Source of the DNA: CAVSDF01 sp963726715
GTDB taxonomy: Bacteria; Bacteroidota; Rhodothermia; Rhodothermales; BA12
NCBI GenBank assembly: GCA_963726715.1
Contig: CAVSDF010000005.1
Span: 372,001-436,000 of the forward strand
Direction: 5' to 3'
Length of the DNA stretch: 64,000 bases
Shown: positions 35,225-42,564 of the stretch, in pieces
Layout of the letters: the number at the start of each line of letters is the position of its first letter
Position numbering within the stretch: position 1 is the stretch's first letter
The notes under the pieces: model-generated
Database searches by the model: none
Seen by the model: the letters and a program-made list of their open reading frames with translations, nothing else
Told to the model about the DNA's origin: nothing
Program-made: the position numbers and the translations under genes

Positions 35225-35410
35225 CGCGGGGGGTGTGTTGGTGAGGTGTGGGTTTGCGTGCTGGTGGGGTGGGAGCGTCGCAGCGGCGATGCCCTGCCTT
35301 GACCTCCGTCGCCGAATGTGGGCCGCAGCCGCTCCGCCCACGCGCCCCGTCGGCGCTCGCCTTCGTCATCACACACCCTCACCAACTCACAAACCCACAC
35401 CCTCACCACC
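35225..35410. repeat. Simple-sequence motifs in a 369-base divergent gap
   Basis: Between the PPC-protein start (35154) and the TolB-like start (35524) lie GTGTTGGTGAGGTGTGGGTT near 35231 and, further on, CACACACCCTCACCAACTC and CACACCCTCACCACCC near 35370-35415: inverted copies of one motif (CACACCCTCACCAAC). The same motif recurs at 41273-41306 and 46806-46920. No gene was seen in the gap; the promoters of both genes should lie here. Confidence 0.55.
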
Positions 35411-35523
35411 CCACGACCTCTTCGCGGAACGCACCGGACCCGGCCCGGCAGGGTGTCGTTCGGAGCGGGCCTGCCTCCTTCGTCACCGATCCCCGCCGCC
35501 GCGTCTTCGCCGCGCTTCCGCCG

Positions 35524-36759
35524 ATGCTCCTGCGCCCCTCCGTCACCGTCGCCTGCCTCGCGGCGGCGGTCGCCTTCGCCGCCTGCTCGCCCCGCACCGC
35601 GCCCGCGCCGCGCATCGACACCGTCGGCGTCACCTCCGGAGCCGCGCCGTACGACCCCTCGCGCGACTCGCTCCGCTTCGACGGCGAGGCCCACATCCGC
35701 AACGTCCGCCAGCTCACCTTCGGCGGCAACAACGCCGAGGCGTACTGGAGCTTCGACGACAAGCACCTGATCTTCCAGTCCGACTGGGGCCGCATCAACT
35801 CGCAGGGCTGCGACCAGCAGTTCGTGATGAGCAGCCGCGGCGAGGTCCTTCCCGGCGCCGAGATGGACCGCTACCGGCGCGTCTCGACCGGGCAGGGGCG
35901 CACGACGTGCGGCTACTTCCTCCCCGACGGGCGCGTCGTCTTCGCCTCGACCCATCGCACCTCGCGCGAGTGCCCGACCGTCGAGGCGCCGACCGGCGGG
36001 CGCTACGTGTGGTCGATCTACGACAGCTTCGACATCTACACCGCCAACGCCGACGGCTCCGACATTCAGCCGCTCATCACCGGGCCGGGCTACGACGCCG
36101 AGGCCACCGTCTCGCCCGACGGGCGCTACATCGTCTTCACGTCGACGCGCTCGGGCGATCTCGAGCTCTGGCGCTACGAACTCGCCACCGGCGCGCTCCT
36201 CCAACTCACCGACACGCCGGGCTACGACGGCGGCGCCTTCTTCTCGCGCGACTCTAGGCAGCTCGTCTGGCGCGCCTCGCGGCCCGAAGGCGACGAGCTC
36301 GCCGACTACCGCCGCCTGCTCGCCACCGGTCTCGTCGAGCCGCGCGAGATGGAGCTGTTCGTCGCCCGCGCCGACGGCTCGAACGCGCGGCAGGTCACCC
36401 GCCTGCCGGGCGCCAACTGGGCGCCGTTCTTTCACCCCGACGGGCGCCGCATCGTCTTCGCCTCCAACCACGAGAGCGTGACCGCAGGCACGGGTGGGCG
36501 CATCTTCGCCATCTACATGATCGGCGCCGATGGCACGGGGATGGAGAAGATCCTCGATTCGGAGACGTTCGACGCCTTCCCGATGTTCAGCTTCGACGGC
36601 ACGCGCCTCGTCTTCGCCTCGAACCGCAACACGAGCCGGACGCGATCGCGCGACACCAACGTCTTCGTCGCCGACTGGGTCGAGACGCCGACCGACGCCG
36701 ACCGCGCCTTCCGCTCGCCCGTCCGCGCGGCCGCCACCGACCGTCCGGGAGGGCGGTGA
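35524..36759 (+). CDS. TolB-like PD40 beta-propeller lipoprotein
   Basis: 411 residues, lipobox VAFAAC (cysteine 21). PD40/TolB-type blades: GGNNAEAYWSFDDKHLIFQS, EATVSPDGRYIVFTSTRSGD, LELWRYELATGALLQLTDTP, FFHPDGRRIVFASNHESV and FSFDGTRLVFASNRNTSR. It lacks the N-terminal TolB-N domain and is probably a periplasmic propeller tethered to a membrane. Function otherwise unknown; possible protein or glycan recognition. Preceded by a pyrimidine-rich leader. A GTAG-type palindrome lies 21 bases after its stop. Confidence 0.88.
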   Translation: MLLRPSVTVACLAAAVAFAACSPRTAPAPRIDTVGVTSGAAPYDPSRDSLRFDGEAHIRNVRQLTFGGNNAEAYWSFDDKHLIFQSDWGRINSQGCDQQFVMSSRGEVLPGAEMDRYRRVSTGQGRTTCGYFLPDGRVVFASTHRTSRECPTVEAPTGGRYVWSIYDSFDIYTANADGSDIQPLITGPGYDAEATVSPDGRYIVFTSTRSGDLELWRYELATGALLQLTDTPGYDGGAFFSRDSRQLVWRASRPEGDELADYRRLLATGLVEPREMELFVARADGSNARQVTRLPGANWAPFFHPDGRRIVFASNHESVTAGTGGRIFAIYMIGADGTGMEKILDSETFDAFPMFSFDGTRLVFASNRNTSRTRSRDTNVFVADWVETPTDADRAFRSPVRAAATDRPGGR

Positions 36760-36780
36760 TGTTCTTGACGGTGACGCCCG

Positions 36781-36809
36781 GTAGAGACGCATCGCCGATG
36801 CGTCTCTAC
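36781..36809. repeat. GTAGAGACG palindrome
   Basis: Perfect 29-bp inverted repeat GTAGAGACGCATCG-C-CGATGCGTCTCTAC, between the TolB-like gene and the methyltransferase gene. Identical palindromes occur at 41076 and 41184, near-identical ones at 60487 and 60592. Confidence 0.9.
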
Positions 36810-36832
36810 GCCCCCGACACTTCCGATTTGCA

Positions 36833-37648
36833 ATGCCTGACGCTTTGACTCCGCCGCCTATGTCCACGCCCGCCGCCGTTCCGGCACCGCCGCCCGTGGG
36901 CGACCGGCAGGACGGCAAGCGCGCCGCCGTCGAGCAGATGTTCGACTCGATCGCCGCGCGCTACGACCTCCTCAACCGCGTCCTCTCGTTCGGCATCGAC
37001 CGCCTCTGGCGCCGCCGCGCCGTCGCCTGGCTCGCCGACGAGCGCCCGCGCCGCATCCTCGACGTGGCGACCGGCACCGCCGACCTCGCCATCGACGCCC
37101 TCCGCCTCGACCCCGAACAGGTCGTCGGCGTCGACATCTCCGACGGGATGCTGGCACGCGGACGCATCAAGATCGCCCGCCGCGGCGAGGCCTCGCGCGT
37201 CGTCCTGCAGCAGTCGGACGCCGAGCACCTGCCCTTCGCCGACGGCGTCACTGCCCGCCCCGGCGCCACCGCCGACGCCGCTCCGGGCTTCGACGCGGCC
37301 CTTGCGGCCTTCGGCGTTCGCAACTTCGAGAACCTGGTCGCGGGTCTCTCCGAGATCCGGCGCGTGCTTCGTCCGGGCGCGCCGCTCGTGGTGCTGGAGT
37401 TCTCGCAGCCGACCCAGGCGCCGTTCAAGCAGTTCTACGAGTGGTACAGCCGCCACGTGCTGCCGCGCGTCGGGGCGGGCATCTCGGGCAACCGGGGCGC
37501 CTACGAGTACCTGCAAGCCTCCGCTGCCGTCTTCCCGAGCGGCGAGGCGTTCCTCGACCGGATGCGCGCCGCGGGCTTCGAGCGCGCCGAGGCGCGTCCG
37601 CTCACCTTCGGCATCGCCACGCTCTACAAGGCCTACCGGCCCGCGTGA
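36833..37648 (+). CDS. ubiE: Demethylmenaquinone methyltransferase (UbiE/MenG family)
   Basis: 271 residues; an internal ATG at 36860 would shorten it by nine. UbiE signatures: VEQMFDSIAARYDLLNRVLS, SAM motif I ILDVATGTADLAIDAL, VGVDISDGMLARGRIKI, the family phrase AALAAFGVRNFENLVAGLSE, IRRVLRPGAPLVVLEFSQP and the end LTFGIATLYKAYRPA. It methylates demethylmenaquinol with SAM, the last step of menaquinone synthesis in the cytoplasm. The other men genes are not nearby. A small insertion (ARPGATADAAPG) precedes motif II. GTAG palindrome upstream. Confidence 0.93.
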   Translation: MPDALTPPPMSTPAAVPAPPPVGDRQDGKRAAVEQMFDSIAARYDLLNRVLSFGIDRLWRRRAVAWLADERPRRILDVATGTADLAIDALRLDPEQVVGVDISDGMLARGRIKIARRGEASRVVLQQSDAEHLPFADGVTARPGATADAAPGFDAALAAFGVRNFENLVAGLSEIRRVLRPGAPLVVLEFSQPTQAPFKQFYEWYSRHVLPRVGAGISGNRGAYEYLQASAAVFPSGEAFLDRMRAAGFERAEARPLTFGIATLYKAYRPA

Positions 37649-37687
37649 GCGCTGACGCGAGCAGGCTTGCGCGAGGCTGAGTCGGCG

Positions 37688-37951
37688 TCAACGGTAGACA
37701 TCGCGCCGGTGGCCGACCCTGACGACCATCACGACGAGCACATCGTCGGCGACCGTGTAGACGATTCTGTATTCGCCCTGCCGAACGCGGTAGGCATTCT
37801 GCCCCGATAGCTTGGTGCAACCGGGTGGGCGCGGGTCGTGGGCGAGCGCCTCGATCCGCTTGACGACGCGCTGGCGGTCCTTGAGACGCTGAATCGCGCG
37901 GATCTCCCGAACTGCACTCGCCTTGATGTCGATTCGGTGGCGGCCGGGCAT
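37688..37951 (-). CDS. RelE/ParE-superfamily toxin
   Basis: 87 residues: MPGRHRIDIKASAVREIRAI, KRIEALAHDPRPPGCTKLSG, then AYRVRQGEYRIVYTVADDVL and VVRVGHRRDVYR. KxAxKEL-like N-terminus, Arg-rich YRVRxGDYRIxY core and the C-terminal RVGHRRDVYR fit RelE-type mRNA interferases acting at the ribosome. The start overlaps the antitoxin stop by one base, the classic antitoxin-toxin order. Confidence 0.92.
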   Translation of the reverse strand: MPGRHRIDIKASAVREIRAIQRLKDRQRVVKRIEALAHDPRPPGCTKLSGQNAYRVRQGEYRIVYTVADDVLVVMVVRVGHRRDVYR

Positions 37952-38181
37952 CAGAGTGCGCCGTCGGATCGCAGGGCCGCGACGAATGCGTCGAACGAAG
38001 TGGCGGGCTCCGCCTCCCTGTCGCGGACCGCCGCCGCGTCCTCCGCATCCTCGGCGAGGAGGGCGAGAACGGCCTCGTTAGCGACATCGGACATCGACCG
38101 CTCCGACTCGTCCGCCCGAGCGCGAAGCGCGTCGTGAACTGCCGGATCGAGGCAAACAGATGTGTGCGTGGAATCAGGCAT
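37951..38181 (-). CDS. Antitoxin of the RelE-type pair (ribbon-helix-helix like)
   Basis: 76 residues. THTSVCLDPAVHDALRARAD is a short ribbon followed by helices (ERSMSDVANEAVLALLAEDA), as in CopG/RHH antitoxins; the acidic C-terminal half (AAAVRDREAEPATSFDAFVA) should wrap the toxin. Expected to repress its own promoter just upstream of 38181. The first gene of the pair, overlapping the toxin start. Confidence 0.85.
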   Translation of the reverse strand: MPDSTHTSVCLDPAVHDALRARADESERSMSDVANEAVLALLAEDAEDAAAVRDREAEPATSFDAFVAALRSDGAL

Positions 38182-38255
38182 GGTCGGAACGCGGAGGGTG
38201 GTGGCGCCGAGACGCGCGAGGGTCCGGTTCGGTTCGCCGCACGGGTAGCACCGCC

Positions 38256-38702
38256 TCAGATGCCCTCCGCCAGATCGTCGCCGAAGGTGACGGTGAGGGT
38301 GAGGCGGTGGGTGCCGTCCGCGTCGGCGGCGATCTCGACGGTGCCGCCGAGGCCGGTCAGGGCGCCGCTGCCGGAGCCGGGGACGATGCGCCCAAACGTG
38401 AACGGCGCCTCGTCGCCTCCGGCGATGCCGCCGTGCTGCATCACGAACGAACCGGCGCGCCCGGCGAGCGTCCCGCGCACGCGCTCGGAGACGACGTAGC
38501 CGCCGCCCGGCGCGGTGGCGCCGTCGGCGGACTGGCAGAGGAGCGCCTCGCCCACGCTCTCGGCGTCGAGATCTCCGCGGAAGGTCTTGCGCACGGCCAC
38601 GCGCGTCATCGGCGCCTCGCCGGGTTCGTGCGGGAAGACGGAGTCCGGCGCGGCATCCCAGCCGGTGACGTCGAAGGTGGCGGTGAGGCGGGTCGCGGGC
38701 AT
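38256..38702 (-). CDS. DUF3224 protein
   Basis: 148 residues with the DUF3224 barrel signature: ATFDVTGWDAAPDSVFPHEP, RVAVRKTFRGDLDAESVGEA, YVVSERVRGTLAGRAGSFVM, QHGGIAGGDEAPFTFGRIVP and GGTVEIAADADGTHRLTLTV. Related to allene-oxide-cyclase-like barrels; no activity has been settled. Cytoplasmic, no signal. Complete. Confidence 0.87.
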   Translation of the reverse strand: MPATRLTATFDVTGWDAAPDSVFPHEPGEAPMTRVAVRKTFRGDLDAESVGEALLCQSADGATAPGGGYVVSERVRGTLAGRAGSFVMQHGGIAGGDEAPFTFGRIVPGSGSGALTGLGGTVEIAADADGTHRLTLTVTFGDDLAEGI

Positions 38703-38792
38703 CGGGGAGGTCGGGGAAGAGTGTGCGCCGAAGCTGACGCGGGAGGACGACAGCCGTGTGTCACGGGGCGCTCACGGGGCACACGAAGCGAT

Positions 38793-39134
38793 TCAGCGGC
38801 CCGCGCAGCGATCCGACGGCGCCCAGCTGATCTCCGACGGGAGGTTCCAGTAGAGATCGGTCACGCGGCCACGGGCGTCTACCTGGACGGCGAGCGTGCG
38901 CACGAGCGGGTCCCAGTCGGTGACCCACGTCACGATCCGCGCCGCGTTCAGGAGGCCGTCGCGCGAGGGCGGGCCGAGGCGGCGTTCGAGGTCGGCGAGC
39001 GTGGTCTCGCACAGCACGACCGACCGCGCGGCGGCGGCGCCGTCGAGGGCAGGCGATTTGTCCGTCGAGCGTGAGGAGGCGCAGCCGGACAGCAAAACGA
39101 CGGCAGCGAAGGCGAGTCGGAGGTGCGGGGTCAT
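38793..39134 (-). CDS. Small lipoprotein, BamE/SmpA-like (tentative)
   Basis: 113 residues from ATG 39134, type II signal MTPHLRLAFAAVVLLSGC (cysteine 18). The mature part LADLERRLGPPSRDGLLNAA and ALAVQVDARGRVTDLYWNLP has the helix-strand-strand order and LGxPs / D-RGRV phrases seen in SmpA/OmlA domains, but is shorter and lacks other hallmarks, so the family is a suggestion. One further cysteine pair (LCE, RCAGR) could be disulfide bonded. Earlier in-frame starts have no support. Confidence 0.6.
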   Translation of the reverse strand: MTPHLRLAFAAVVLLSGCASSRSTDKSPALDGAAAARSVVLCETTLADLERRLGPPSRDGLLNAARIVTWVTDWDPLVRTLAVQVDARGRVTDLYWNLPSEISWAPSDRCAGR

Positions 39135-39198
39135 CGGAATCGGAGGATCGCCGGTGCGCGGTGTTGGAGGATGCTGCCGAAACGGAGCGGCGGTGGCG

Positions 39199-39226
39199 GT
39201 AGGGGCACGATAGTTCGTGCCCCTAC
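39199..39226. repeat. GTAGGGGC palindrome
   Basis: Perfect 28-bp inverted repeat GTAGGGGCACGA-TAGT-TCGTGCCCCTAC upstream of the lipoprotein gene. Second member of the family at 5524-5550; shares GTAG/CTAC ends with the GTAGAGACG palindromes. Confidence 0.85.
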
Positions 39227-39297
39227 GGACGATCCCGGTGCACAACAGAAACGGCGATTCCGTATCAGACGCGCCCCCACCGGGCGATGCGCCCCGG

Positions 39298-39585
39298 TCA
39301 CGACCCGGCGGCGGGACGGGCGGTGGTGCCTGCGGCGTCGTCGCCGCTCGTGAGGTCGCCGCTCGTGGACGGGCTGCTGTGGGGCGCGGGCGACGGCATC
39401 GGCTTTCCGGGCGCGGCGGTCGGCGCGGTGGCCTCGGCCGTCGGCATGGTGTTGGGGGCAGCGGGCGCGGCGGTCGAGGGGGCGGGCGCGGGCGCGGCGG
39501 TCACTTCGGGCGTGGCCGAGGTCGGGGCGGTCGCGGTGGGGCCGCGGTGGGTGCCCATCGGGGCGAGGCTGGCGTAGCGTTCCAT
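39298..39585 (-). CDS. Low-complexity Ala/Pro/Thr-rich protein, hypothetical
   Basis: 95 residues: MERYASLAPMGTHRGPTATA followed by Ala-Pro-Thr-rich sequence without predicted fold. Every third codon position but two or three is G or C on this strand, which favours translation here rather than on the opposite strand, where a 96-codon frame is also open. It follows the GlmU-like gene by 43 bases in the same direction. No family; moderate doubt that it is a gene. Confidence 0.45.
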   Translation of the reverse strand: MERYASLAPMGTHRGPTATAPTSATPEVTAAPAPAPSTAAPAAPNTMPTAEATAPTAAPGKPMPSPAPHSSPSTSGDLTSGDDAAGTTARPAAGS

Positions 39586-39628
39586 GAGAGATCGGGAGAT
39601 GATGGGATAGAGGACAGAAGCCGCTGTC

Positions 39629-40864
39629 TCAGCGCGCGTCGGCGATGCGGACGAGGAGCGCGCGTTCGGCGGCGGTCATTCGGCGATCGCGGCGGGCGAG
39701 GACGGAGGTGGCGATGCGCTCGAAGGTGTCGAAGCGGAAGGGCACGTAGGCGCCCGGCGTTCCCCACGAGAAGTCCGGCACGTGGCGGTCGTGGAATCCC
39801 GCGTCGTAGAGGTTGCACCCGACGCCGACGACCGTTCCGGTGTTGAACTTCGTCCCGATCGAACACTTGACGTGGTCGCCGAGGACGAGGCCGAGGAACT
39901 GCTCGCCCGTCTCGACGAAATCGCCCGCGACGGCGTCGTAGAGCGGCACGTCGCGGTAGTCGTTGCGCAGGTTCGACGTGTCGGTCGAGGCGCCGATGTT
40001 GCACCACGCGCCGATGAAGGAGTGGCCGAGAAAGCCCTGATGGCCCTTGTTGCTGTGTTCCTGGAAAATGCTCGTGTGGATCTCGCCGCCGACGCGGGAG
40101 TCCGGCCCGAGGCTCGTGCCTTCGACCGAGGCGAGCGGCTTGACGTGCGCGTCGCGCCCGAGCACGATCGGCCCGCGCACGACGGCGCCTTCCATGATCT
40201 CGGCGCCGCGTTCGAGCACGACCGGCCCCTTCTCGGCGCTCACGATGGCGCCCGCGCGGATGCGGCTCCCCGGTGCCATGTGGATGCCCTCGGGGGCGAC
40301 GAGGATGGCCGCCGGATGGACGTCGGCGCCCTCGCGCGTGGCCGGGGCATCGCCGAAGCGCGCGGCCACGTCGGCGGCGATGAAGGTGCGGACGTGGGGC
40401 GCGAGGTGCCAGAGCCGCGTCACCATCCGCGCACCGCTCACGTCCACGCGCGGCAGTTCATCGGGCACCTCGCCGTCCGGCGCGACGGCGGCGACGAGAG
40501 ATCCGTCCTGCCAGAGTGCGACGGCCTCGCGGGCGGCAACGGCGGCGCGGAGGCGGTCGAGGATGGGGCCGTCGTGCGCCACGTAGGCGCTGCTGACGAA
40601 CACCGTCGGCGCGTCTGCGGCGGCGAGGGGCGCGGCGGTGTCGGTGCGGACGACGATGCGGGCGTCGGGGTGCGCCTCGGCGGCGACATCGGCGAGATCG
40701 GCGCGGACGGCGAGCGTGACCGAGCCGTCCGTATCGCCGGCGAAGGCGTCGCGGGCGATCTCACCGAGGGTGCGCAGGCCGGGCCGCACGTCCGAGAGCA
40801 GGCGCGTCCGGGTGATCGGCGCGAGGTGGTCGGCGGCGGTGTCTTCGAAGAGACAGAGGTGCAT
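39629..40864 (-). CDS. GlmU-like sugar nucleotidyltransferase / left-handed beta-helix protein
   Basis: 411 residues from ATG 40864. Starts MHLCLFEDTAADHLAPITRT, the start of the Bacteroidota GlmU-related family. Residues 1-190 are a reduced nucleotidyltransferase-like domain (VFVSSAYVAHDGPILDRLRA); 190-400 are hexapeptide repeats (AILVAPEGIHMAPGSRIRAG, VVLERGAEIMEGAVVRGPIV, LGHSFIGAWCNIGASTDTSN, GLVLGDHVKCSIGTKFNTG). In related genomes it is annotated as UDP-GlcNAc diphosphorylase / glucosamine-1-P acetyltransferase, presumed to supply UDP-GlcNAc to the envelope. Whether both activities are kept is not visible. Confidence 0.85.
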   Translation of the reverse strand: MHLCLFEDTAADHLAPITRTRLLSDVRPGLRTLGEIARDAFAGDTDGSVTLAVRADLADVAAEAHPDARIVVRTDTAAPLAAADAPTVFVSSAYVAHDGPILDRLRAAVAAREAVALWQDGSLVAAVAPDGEVPDELPRVDVSGARMVTRLWHLAPHVRTFIAADVAARFGDAPATREGADVHPAAILVAPEGIHMAPGSRIRAGAIVSAEKGPVVLERGAEIMEGAVVRGPIVLGRDAHVKPLASVEGTSLGPDSRVGGEIHTSIFQEHSNKGHQGFLGHSFIGAWCNIGASTDTSNLRNDYRDVPLYDAVAGDFVETGEQFLGLVLGDHVKCSIGTKFNTGTVVGVGCNLYDAGFHDRHVPDFSWGTPGAYVPFRFDTFERIATSVLARRDRRMTAAERALLVRIADAR

Positions 40865-41025
40865 CGGGGAGGCGGGCAGGTTGCGGCAAGATCGGGCGCC
40901 AACGCGCGATGGCAAGCGGCCGAGGTGTTTCGATGTCGGCTGGAATGCGCCGCCGCGCCGGTCCTGCCGCAGCGTCTGGACCCGAACCCGGCACCGCCAC
41001 CGGCCCATTCGTCATTGCGGCCGTC

Positions 41026-41075
41026 GGGGGGCGTTGGGCGTTGGGCCGTCGGGGGGCGTCGGGCCGTCGGGGGGC
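41026..41075. repeat. GC-rich tandem units (GGCCGTCGGGGGGCGT)
   Basis: Three imperfect direct repeats of GGCCGTCGGGGGGCGT(T/C) lead directly into the composite palindromic element at 41076. Part of the 506-base gene-free gap 40865-41370 between the divergent GlmU-like and YdjM-like genes. Confidence 0.6.
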
Positions 41076-41212
41076 GTAGAGACGCATCGCCGATGCGTCT
41101 CTACCATGCGCCGCGCGGGTTGCCGGTGTTCGCGTCGCCACCGCGCGGGGGTGGGTCCCGTGGTTGTCGTGCCGTTCGGGGGCGTAGAGACGCATCGCCG
41201 ATGCGTCTCTAC
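41076..41212. repeat. Composite element: two GTAGAGACG palindromes with a 79-base linker
   Basis: Two identical 29-bp palindromes (41076-41104 and 41184-41212) in the same register, separated by a linker containing CCACCGCGCGGGGG and CCCGTGGTTGTCG. The same arrangement, inverted, is at 60487-60620 with a clearly related linker. This indicates a defined mobile or amplified unit, similar in design to paired REP (BIME) elements. Confidence 0.8.
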
Positions 41213-41272
41213 CGCGCGCGCGCCATCGCGCCGTCCGCCATCGCGCCCCGCGCCCACCTCCGCCCGTCCATC

Positions 41273-41306
41273 CACACCCTCACCAACCCACACCCTCACC
41301 AACCCC
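41273..41306. repeat. Direct repeat of CACACCCTCACCAACC
   Basis: Two full units in tandem followed by CACGG, 65 bases before the YdjM-like start. Related stretches occur at 35225-35410 and 46806-46920. Confidence 0.6.
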
Positions 41307-41370
41307 ACGGGACCCAACCCGCCCCGCACCGTTCCTCCCGCCGTCCCTCCCGGTTCGCCCACCTCACCCG

Positions 41371-42537
41371 TTGGATTCCCTCTCCCAGATCGTCCTCGGT
41401 GCCGCAACCGGCGAGGCGGCCGCCGGGCGCCGCATCGGGCGCCGCGCCTTGCTCTGGGGCGCGCTCGCGGGCACGCTCCCCGATCTCGATGTGCTCGCCT
41501 CGCCGTTCCTGACAGAGCCCGAGTCGCTGCGCCTGCACCGCTCGTTCTCGCACAGCCTCTTCTTCGCCTTCGTCGCCGCGCCCCTCCTCGGCTGGCTCAC
41601 CGCGCGTCTGCACCGGCGCTTCGGGTGGGGCAGCGAGGGCACGCGCGAGGTGCGCCCGTGGATCGCGCTGTGGTTCTGGGGGATGTGGACGCATCCGATG
41701 CTCGACGCGTTCACCAACTACGGCACGCAGCTGCTCTGGCCCTTCACGACGCACCCGTTCGCCGTCTCGTCGGTCTTCATCATCGACCTCGCGTATACCC
41801 TCCCGCTGCTCGTCGCGGTCGTCGCGGCGTGGCGGATGAAGGAGGACGCGGTGCGGCGGCGGCGCGCGGTGGCGGTCGGCCTCGCGCTCTCGACGGCCTA
41901 CCTCGCGTGGGGCGTCGGCGTGAAAGTCTACGTCGAGTCGGTCGCGCGGGAGAGCCTGGCGGCGGCGGCGCCCGGCACACCCGAAGCGGCGCCGCGGGTG
42001 CGGATGCTCTCCGAGCCGACGGCGTTCTCGACGATTCTGTGGACGATCCTCGTCGAGACCGAGCCGGTCGCGCAAGAGTCTGCCGCGTCCGATTCTGCAA
42101 GGTTCGATTCTGCCCGGACGGCGCCCGATCCGGTCTTTCTCGCGGGGACGTACAGCCTGCTCGGGCCGCGCCGCATCGCGTTCCAGCCCATCGCCGCCGA
42201 GCACGACCGGCTCGCCGGGGGGACGGGCGAGGGCGCCGCGACCGTCCGCTGGTTCTCGAAGGGCTGGTACACCGTCCGCCCCGCGACGCGCATCAGCCCG
42301 GCCGCAGGCGACTCGCTCGACGTGTGCGACCTGCGCTTCGGCCGCACCGACGCCTGGCAGACGCGCGGCGATGCGCCCTGCATCTTCACCTTCCGGATGC
42401 CTCCGAACGGTGCGACCTTCCGGCAGGCCCGTCCCGCCCTCGACACGCGACAGGCCCTCGCCGCCCTCTGGCGCCTCACCCGTGGCGGCGATGCGACTGC
42501 GAAAGACCTGCCCGCCGCCGCCCCCGCCAGCCGCTGA
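41371..42537 (+). CDS. YdjM/DUF457-like membrane metal-dependent hydrolase family protein
   Basis: 388 residues. The only sensible start is TTG 41371: the first residues MDSLSQIVLGAATGEAAAGR are the family N-terminus, and no ATG/GTG lies before them in frame. Metal-ligand motifs: GALAGTLPDLDVL, HRSFSHSLFFAF, WGMWTHPMLDAFTNYGTQ. Five helices to about residue 195, then a soluble C-terminal domain of about 190 residues (TYSLLGPRRIAFQPIAAEHD, WFSKGWYTVRP) probably on the outer face. YdjM is LexA-induced in E. coli; here no SOS box was recognised. Activity unproven. Confidence 0.87.
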   Translation: MDSLSQIVLGAATGEAAAGRRIGRRALLWGALAGTLPDLDVLASPFLTEPESLRLHRSFSHSLFFAFVAAPLLGWLTARLHRRFGWGSEGTREVRPWIALWFWGMWTHPMLDAFTNYGTQLLWPFTTHPFAVSSVFIIDLAYTLPLLVAVVAAWRMKEDAVRRRRAVAVGLALSTAYLAWGVGVKVYVESVARESLAAAAPGTPEAAPRVRMLSEPTAFSTILWTILVETEPVAQESAASDSARFDSARTAPDPVFLAGTYSLLGPRRIAFQPIAAEHDRLAGGTGEGAATVRWFSKGWYTVRPATRISPAAGDSLDVCDLRFGRTDAWQTRGDAPCIFTFRMPPNGATFRQARPALDTRQALAALWRLTRGGDATAKDLPAAAPASR

Positions 42538-42564
42538 CGCGCCTCCCTGACCGATTTCCGCCCG

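Noticed and set aside
34237..36918. Extension of the PPC-domain protein to 893 residues
   Set aside because: The extra N-terminal 590 residues are antisense to the TolB-like gene and have no domain; the signal peptide at 35154 marks the true start.
39287..39577. Plus-strand 96-codon frame (Ala/Gly/Val-rich, one hydrophobic stretch)
   Set aside because: The opposite strand has the stronger third-position G/C pattern and lies in line with the GlmU-like gene; only one of the two can be coding.
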